Source: Albula goreensis | Lineage: Eukaryota > Chordata > Actinopteri > Albuliformes > Albulidae | Direction: 5' to 3' | DNA: 64,000 nucleotides | Assembly: GCA_022829145.1 (NCBI GenBank) | Contig: CM040747.1 | Span: 35,728,052 to 35,792,051 of the forward strand | The notes under the pieces: generated by a model | The model's input: the letters and a program-made list of their open reading frames with translations, nothing else | Database searches by the model: none | What the model was told of the DNA's origin: nothing | Shown here: positions 58,187 to 64,000 of the stretch, piece by piece | How the letters are laid out: every line of letters starts with the position of its first letter | Numbering within the stretch: position 1 is the first letter of the stretch | Made by a program: the position numbers and the translations under genes

Positions 58187-58402
58187 CACGCAGAAATGTG
58201 AAAAGACTTCCGCGGTAGGATACATCGATGTATCCTCCGTTTGGAGGAGACGAAAAAGGAGGAAAGGAGGAAAGGAGGAGGCGAGATTGCGCTTTGGAAC
58301 AGTGGAGGAAAGGAGGACACATAATCAGCTTCCGGGGCACTGAGGAAAGGAGGGGAGGAAAGGAGGAAAGGAGGAGACGAAATTGAGTATTGGAACGCAG
58401 CC

Positions 58403-59301
58403 TATGTATCCTCACTCAGCAATAGAGGAAGTATGTGGGAAAGTACTGGCGTAGTTACACCAGTGGTTAATGTGTCATTCACCAATACCCACTAATTATT
58501 ATTCCTGAGTATTATTTCCCAATGCCTGGGAAATGTTCACGGTGTTAAAAAAAATCTGTACAGTTAGCCGCTGTGTACAGGCCAGTCTTATGCATTGTAG
58601 GCCTGATGTTAGGAATCCGCCTGACAGTGAGGTCCTGAATTGGCTGGGCTGGACTCCCTGGAGGTAGTTTGTATTGGGATTTGCTTTGTGCGCATTGATA
58701 GGTCAATTGGGAGATTAAATGAGGACTGAAGTTGGTGATTACCTGGCTGTGCAGAGGACCAACAGATGGCTTACATCTGTAATCAGTCCACCAGGCATGT
58801 ATTTAAACACAGTGTGTTCAGGGGTCTGCATGTGGTAACTTTAACCCATTAGATGTATTTGGTTAAGCAGCCAGCTACTTTTGTTTTATATTTTCTTTTT
58901 TTCTGGTGTCTTTGTATCAGAATTTGCCATCCGGGAATCTTTTTTAAATTCTTTTGTTAATAATCAGCAGTGATGGATGAGTTATGAGTTGGAGCCCCAG
59001 ACTGGAGGAAGAGCAGCTGAAGGAGAGGCCTGGCAGGCTGGAGAATCACGCTGGCTGTAATGTCGTGGCATGCCTGTTTTATTGATTTTTGGTTTTTAGT
59101 TAGGAATGTAGGGAGCCCCAGCACAGTGGTGCGGGCCAAACGACATCCCATCTTTATTATTTGTTTTGTTGGGTGCTTGTGATGTGAGAGTATGTGTGGT
59201 GCACGCATGGGAGCCTACCAAAATGCATGACAAGCAAAGATATTCATAGGAGTGTTTTTCACTGAGCTTATTAGTGCTTACTACAGTCTATTCATATAAT
59301 G

Positions 59302-59303
<2 letters not shown>
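58403..59303. other. Unclassified block, possible LTR-like fragment
   Basis: TGTAATCAGTCCACCAGGCA followed by TGTATTTAAACACAGTGTG at about 58775-58815 has the look of an LTR promoter (TATA-like TATTTAAA). No matching second copy or coding part was found. Confidence 0.22.

Positions 59304-59393
<90 letters not shown>
59304..59393. repeat. (TG)n microsatellite, about 45 units
   Basis: Pure GT/TG run of about 90 bases. Confidence 0.98.
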
Positions 59394-59399
<6 letters not shown>

Positions 59400-60404
59400 C
59401 ATATTCATGGAGAAATTCCATTTTAAGAGGAAGTAAAATGGTAATGCATGAATGTTTCATTTTACAATGAATTTCTGTACATTTGCCAACATTTACTGTT
59501 AGTGCTTTTGTGGCTTGAGTTTACAGTAGAAAAAAAGCATTAACCATAAATGTTGGCCATGAACTACCACAAAAGTACTGCAAGCTACTACAAACAAAAA
59601 CCATTAGTAACAGCAACAACAAACATAAGCCAGCAATTTATGGATGCAATTATTTTACCATGCATTTTTTCCCACAAAAATTCAATTTTTTCCCCTTCTT
59701 TCTCAAATTTAAGCCAAAAGCCAATTATCTGGGGCCTCTGGGTGGCTTGCAGGATAAATTCTGAGGTCAACCAGTTCAGTTGAACATTCAGGTTGGGAAA
59801 ACTGGGGAAAAATTTAGCCATTCGCTTTTTCTAAATTTATGATGTTTAAATACTAAATATGTTACTCTCAATGTATGAATTGAAGACAAAAAATTAAGAT
59901 AAATGTTTTATTATTTTCTAGTTTTCAATATTTGGCAAATATACATTCACTAAATTGCATTTCCAACCATAAATTATCCAAATAACCAGTCATCTCCTGT
60001 GTCTAAATGACTACATGTTATATAGAGAAGCACATAGAGGTCAATATGACACATGGAGAAATGTGTCCACCCCAGACTTAAGACAGCTTTGTATGTATGT
60101 AATTAGAGATAAATTCAGAGCACAAATACTCTGGGCATCTCCTAAAATGTTTTCAAGGTAAAGGGGGGCTAGTACGGAGCTAATCCACCAGAGTGAGGAG
60201 TGCTGCTTTGATCCAGCATGGATAAAGTAGAGAAACTTAAGCAGCTTACAGCCAGTTTCACCTCTTCTCTCTGTAATCCCATCTCTTCTCTCCACCATTC
60301 TAAAAAACATTACAAATGTGAAAGGGTGGCTGAAGTCACACACAGACACATAATCATGCTGCAGACACACGCATACACATAAACACACACACATACGTGC
60401 ACAT
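59394..60404. other. AT-rich DNA, nothing recognised
   Basis: The words GCTTTTGTGGCTTGAGTTTACAGTA and later TTAACCATAAATGTTGGCCA (59500-59560) form a weak inverted pattern (ATTTGCCAACATTTA with TAAATGTTGGCCAT). No gene. Confidence 0.4.
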
Positions 60405-60405
60405 A

Positions 60406-60451
<46 letters not shown>

Positions 60452-60453
60452 CT
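60405..60453. repeat. Compound CT/CA microsatellite
   Basis: (CT)10 then (CA)12 then a second (CT)n patch, flanked by interrupted CACACA DNA to about 60550. Confidence 0.95.
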
Positions 60454-61176
60454 CTCACATGCACACACCAAAACACACCCTCTCACACATACAAACAAAC
60501 ACACTCTCACCCAGACAAGCATACTCTTATGCACAACACACACACACATCCTTGCGCAATGAAAATAAGCTTTTTAGCTATATTGTGTTACCCTTGGTCA
60601 TTTTAAGAGTGGTACTTGTAGATGTTCACCCCTGAACTTCATCTGGTATTCTCTTCATTTGCATAAAATAAGAATAATTCAAGGATTTGTCTCCATATAT
60701 GAATTCTATAAAGCATATTGAGAGTATGTACCATATCATATTAGTTAGTATAATGGTTAGTCGGCTATGTACTGAAAATGATTATGAAATGATAATGAAT
60801 ATCTCTTACGAAGGATGTTAAAATTTTCTTTAAAAAAAAAACCTTAATTTGGATCAATTTAGTGGGGACTTATCCTGATTAAACTTATATGACATGACTT
60901 AAACTTCAGCCTTACATCAGTAATGTAAATGTGATTGTTACATTTTAATTTGTCAATGTAAGTTTCATATTAAGCTAGATGGTATTTGGTAGCACTCAAA
61001 TGAAATGAACTTATTTTCCAAAAGGTGAAAAAGGGCATATACAGCAACATTGTAGTCTTATTTTTTCTGGTCACCAGACAATTCCTCCTGCTGATGGACA
61101 ACAGGCACAGTATCTTCTGGCATAGGAGAGAATGTTCCAATGTGTTGTTATGTGAAACTGCATACAAGCAATGCAA
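60454..61176. other. AT-rich DNA, nothing recognised
   Basis: No gene or element signal; A9 tract near 60832. Confidence 0.4.
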
Positions 61177-61401
61177 TTACAGAAATGCATTGCCTTGCTC
61201 AGAGGGCAGTAGAATTGGCATTGAAATAGAGGGCTTTTGCTGCTGTGCCTCTGCCAGCTCCAATTGTCTGGTCAGCAGGTCCAGCCTTGGCCTTTTTAGT
61301 GCCATGCTCTCACTGTGGTGCCATTCTCTCTGGTCTTTCAGCTGCTTAAGTAACTGCAGCTCCTCCTGTCCAGGTTGATGTGCTCCCAGCTTCACTGGCA
61401 C
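61177..61401 (-). pseudogene. Coiled-coil piece, probably C-terminus of the Myb/SANT fossil
   Basis: The reverse frame reads GQEELQLLKQLKDQREWHHS, then LTRQLELAEAQQQKP, a Gln/Glu/Leu-rich helical segment typical of the C-terminal part of Myb/SANT-like Harbinger-associated proteins. It lies downstream, on the same strand, of the DNA-binding part at 61850-62280, separated by a retroposon tail. The link to that protein is inference. Confidence 0.5.
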
Positions 61402-61454
61402 TCCATGCCACCTTGACTCTAGCTGCCTGATTTATATTATAATGTAAGTGAGAG

Positions 61455-61520
61455 TCTGGGAGAAACTTTATTTGTAGAGCACCTTTCATACAAAATGCAG
61501 CTCAAAGTGCTTTACAATGA
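61455..61520 (-). mobile_element. Retroposon 3' tail
   Basis: AACTTTATTTGTAGAGCACC, TTTCATACAAAATGCAGCTC and AAAGTGCTTTACAA, read in reverse, form the frequent fish retroposon ending 'ttgtaaagcactttgagctgca...gaaaggtgct...aataaagttt'. Its class (LINE or SINE) cannot be told from this length. Confidence 0.55.
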
Positions 61521-61845
61521 AGAAATTACATGCACCAAGTGCTTCACATGAAAATAGACATAGAATGAACATAGAAACAGGGATAGAATGCCATTAATGT
61601 AGAATGAAATAAAATAAAAATAAGGTTACTGGCACACTTGCTCATCCTACACGCTTCTTCAGTGCAAGGGAAACACAACACATAAAATAGCTTGCCTGGC
61701 CTTAAGGGCACACAGCGGCCTACCCTTCCCCAAGAGTCGCGTCAACTTACAGTGACATAGATTGAAATAAAATAAAAGTAAGGTTAATGAAATAAAATAA
61801 AAATAAGGCAAAAAATAGAATACATGGAATGCATAAAATCAAGTG
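61521..61845. other. A-rich DNA with repeated AATAAAATAAAA
   Basis: GAATGAAATAAAATAAAAAT followed by AAGGTTA occurs at about 61604 and twice at about 61761-61810, a short tandem duplication that may represent stacked poly(A)-like ends. Confidence 0.5.
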
Positions 61846-62285
61846 AGTGGGACCAGGGGATGAGGAAACAGGAGGGGTGTGAGGGGAGGAGGAGGTACTG
61901 CAGTCTGGGGAAGGGGAGATGGTTGTTGGTTGGGAAGTCTCATCCCCGCAGACATCAATGCCTCCAGCTATGCCCTCAGTGACTGTTTGCCCGATTATAA
62001 TAAGGGCCCACTCTTCCTCTGGAGTCAGAGGAGTCACATTGCCTATGCCACCCCCATTCACCCTTTCCCTCTTCCTCCTCACTTCTGCTCTCCTCCTCTT
62101 GGCTGGGCTGGAGTAGCCATGCCACGTTTTTCGCACTTCCTCCCCAGTTCTGGGTTGCAGCAATCAAACTCCATTGTTGGGTTTTAATTTTATTTAAAGT
62201 TGGATTTTGTGAAAAGTGCATATTTATTGCATTTTACTTCGTCCAACAATGAGAAGCTCTCTTGTCTTCTTTCCTGCCCTGGCTG
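61846..62285 (-). pseudogene. Myb/SANT-like protein fossil, Harbinger type
   Basis: Reverse strand, in order: FSLLDEVKCNKYALFTKS (about 62265-62215), then in another frame NKIKTQQWSLIAATQN (about 62195-62150), then in a third frame VRKTWHGYSSPAKRRRAEVR and GGGIGNVTPLTPEEEWALII, GQTVTEGIAGGID (about 62135-61930). This follows the Myb/SANT-like DNA-binding domain used by Harbinger transposons ('LL.EV...K..LF', 'T..IK...W..I...VN', 'VR.KW.....A.RR.AE.RR...GGG', 'LTP.EE...I.G....GI.GGID'). The TG-, Ser- and Pro-rich tail follows. At least two frameshifts and stops break the N-terminal half. In Harbinger elements this protein works with a separate DDE transposase; none was seen in this window. Confidence 0.82.
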
Positions 62286-63080
62286 TTTGCACCACTTAAC
62301 TTCATGCCCATTTATTAAGACAATCATGTTCTTAATTGGATAACAATGAAATGAGCTGGCAGGGAGAAAAAAATTTAGTTTAATTGTATAGCCTATTATT
62401 AATGGATTCTTTCATTTTAGCTTTTGTGGTATTTAATTAAAAACATTTTGTTTGTATGTTTGGAATGAAAATGGTTGCTTAAAATTTTGAGTTGAATGGC
62501 TTAAATGATAAATGAAGACATGATATATTTGATGTTTAATGAAGGGACTATGTACTGTCATAGTTTAAACACTTTCTATTTTTTTAAGATTAAAAATGAA
62601 TGGCATATGACTTCAGTGCATCGATTGCTCTACTACTAATGCTTTAGTGAGGACGTGGTTTGCAGTGAAGCTCTAAGCAAAGTTCCTCTTTGAGTCTGTC
62701 TAATGACTGTGTTTGGGAAGCCCACATGTTGCAGTAATGTCTGTTGCTTAAAGCACCTCTTTAAACACATTGGTTTATACTAAAATCCGAGGTTATTGGG
62801 AAACCCACCCCAGATGTTGCTTCCCATTCCATTTAAGGGTATGGACAGTGCATTGGAACCTGTCTGACCCAAAAAAGAAGAAACTGAAAAAACTGGAAAT
62901 AAACAAGACAAACATAACAAGCCAAAGCCAACATTCCATTTTTGAATTTCAATTCCAGGACTCCATGCATGAAAAATGAATTTTTAGTATCTTAAATTTT
63001 AATATCTGAATCCTTGTATCTTAAAAGCTTCTCACCTTCTTAAAATGTTTAGCCTACTTTACATGCTATTTTCTAGAAAT
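62286..63080. other. AT-rich DNA, nothing recognised
   Basis: No gene or element signal. Confidence 0.4.
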
Positions 63081-63243
63081 TACAGCGCTTTATATATAAA
63101 TTATATATATATACTGTATATATATGTCATATATTGTATATTGTATATTATGTATGTTTATATATAAAGTATATAAGTATATACAGTATATATATATGTG
63201 TATATATATATATATATATGTATTGTATATTGTATGTTATTTA
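63081..63243. repeat. (TA)n-rich tract with TGTATAT variants
   Basis: Alternating TA runs interrupted by CTGTATATAT, TATTGTATATTGTATATTA and ATATACAGTATATAT. Much of it is self-complementary. Confidence 0.9.
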
Positions 63244-63369
63244 TTCACATTTTCACATTTCAAACACTGATTAACAGCCAGTCCACTGAAAACACAAGAT
63301 TTTCCCTGCATGCCTGGTTAAAGTGCTACCCTTTCACCTCTCCCAGATGTGAGGCTCCTGAGGGAGCTT

Positions 63370-64000
63370 GCAAGGGTGTGTGTGTATGTGTGTACATCTG
63401 TGTGTGTACATATGTATGTGTATGTTTACATTAGTGTGTGCATGTTTACATGGGTGTGCATGTGGATTTGTGTGTGTGTGTGGGTGTATACATATATGTA
63501 TATACGTGTGTGCATGTGCATTTGTGTATGTGTGTGCGTCTATGTGCGAGTGTACATATAAGTATGTACACGTGTATATATGCATTTGTGTGTGTGTGTG
63601 CATGTGTACATATATGTATTTTCATGTGTGTGCATGTGCATTTATGTGTGTGTGTTTGCAAGTACATTTGTGTGTGTGCATATGAACATATATGTATGTA
63701 CATGTGTGTGCATGTGCATTTACGTGTCTGCATGTGCACATCTATTTATGTACATGTATGTGCATGTGCATTAATGTGTGTGTGCGTGTGTGTGCTTGTG
63801 CATTTGTGTGTGTGTGTGTACATATACGTATGCACATGTGTGTGCATGTGCCTGTGAGTGTGTGTGCGCGTGTGTTCATATATGTATGTATGTGAATGTG
63901 CATTTGTGCGTGTATGTGTACATATATGTATCTACGTGTGTGTGCATGTGCATTTGTGTGTGAACATATACATATCTACATGTGATTGCATGTGCATGTG
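63370..64000. repeat. Complex TG/CATGTG/TACATATA minisatellite, runs off the edge
   Basis: Units of about 55-65 bases: (TG)n, GTGCATGTGCATTTGTG, (TG)n, then TACATATATGTATGTACATG. About ten units, with internal length variation in the TG parts. Nearly the whole array alternates purine and pyrimidine. Overlapping Cys/Val and His/Thr frames on both strands are artefacts. Confidence 0.92.

Larger units (their letters stand above)
57361..58402 (+). mobile_element. Non-autonomous DNA element with GGAAAGGA ends, copy 2
   Basis: Terminal inverted repeats of about 50 bases: the left end (57361-57425) and the reverse complement of the right end (58343-58402) share TCTCCTCCTTTCCTC, CTTTCCTCCCCTCCTTTCCT and an outer AATACT. 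Inside each end a second, shorter GGAGGAAAGG/CCTCCTTTCC inverted block makes long hairpins around CCGGAAA. The interior is AT-rich and non-coding. A SINE at 57968-58186 interrupts it. Copy 1 is reversed at 32160-32905. The transposase family is unknown; an unrelated autonomous partner must have moved it. Confidence 0.88.

Noticed and set aside
63334..63963. Cys/Val-rich and His/Thr-rich open frames, resembling metal-binding peptides
   Set aside because: Translations of TG/CA tandem DNA; all frames on both strands show the same pattern.
1..64000. An undescribed multi-gene system
   Set aside because: No intact gene cluster exists; all recognisable protein pieces are decayed transposon parts from unrelated families.

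Overview
This window looks like intergenic or large-intron DNA from a ray-finned fish, most likely a teleost; the order cannot be fixed from sequence alone. The reasons are dense long CA/GT and CT microsatellites, many minisatellites, tRNA-headed SINEs with an L2-type 3' tail, and a mix of L2, L1/Tx1-like, Ty3/gypsy, piggyBac, Tc1-like and Harbinger-associated remnants. I found no convincing exon of a host protein-coding gene, no rRNA or true tRNA gene, no CRISPR array and no bacterial-type operon. Every protein signal I recognise belongs to a broken transposable element.

Layout. 1-9.3 kb: a 30-bp minisatellite split by a Tx1/L1-like LINE 3' end, CA microsatellites, a 60-bp minisatellite and one arm of a dispersed repeat pair. 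9.3-20.6 kb: a SINE, a 45-bp minisatellite, a reverse-strand L2-clade LINE with a deleted reverse transcriptase (RT) core, the second arm of the repeat pair, then about 6.6 kb of mostly plain AT-rich sequence. 20.6-21.9 kb: a piggyBac transposase fossil. 26.4-35.7 kb: Tc1-like ends, an L2 3' end, a 31-bp minisatellite, a Ty3/gypsy pol fossil, a non-autonomous DNA element with GGAAAGGA-rich ends, and a 26-bp minisatellite with higher-order structure.

36.3-43.7 kb is the densest transposon graveyard: a reverse-strand L1-like LINE abutting a reverse-strand gypsy pol fossil, then a forward-strand gypsy gag/integrase fossil with a LINE piece between its gag and integrase parts, an AT-rich palindromic array, and local direct repeats. 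45-57 kb holds microsatellites and six minisatellites, with a comparatively repeat-poor block near 48.6-49.7 kb. 57.3-58.4 kb is a second copy of the GGAAAGGA-ended element carrying an inserted SINE. 61.2-62.3 kb is a reverse-strand Myb/SANT-like fossil of Harbinger type. The last 0.9 kb is TA- and TG-rich tandem DNA that runs off the window edge.

The elements do not form a working system. The useful information is historical: nested insertions, matched filled and empty sites, complementary gypsy fragments, and SINEs sharing a tail with L2 LINEs. I did not find an undescribed biological system, and say so plainly.
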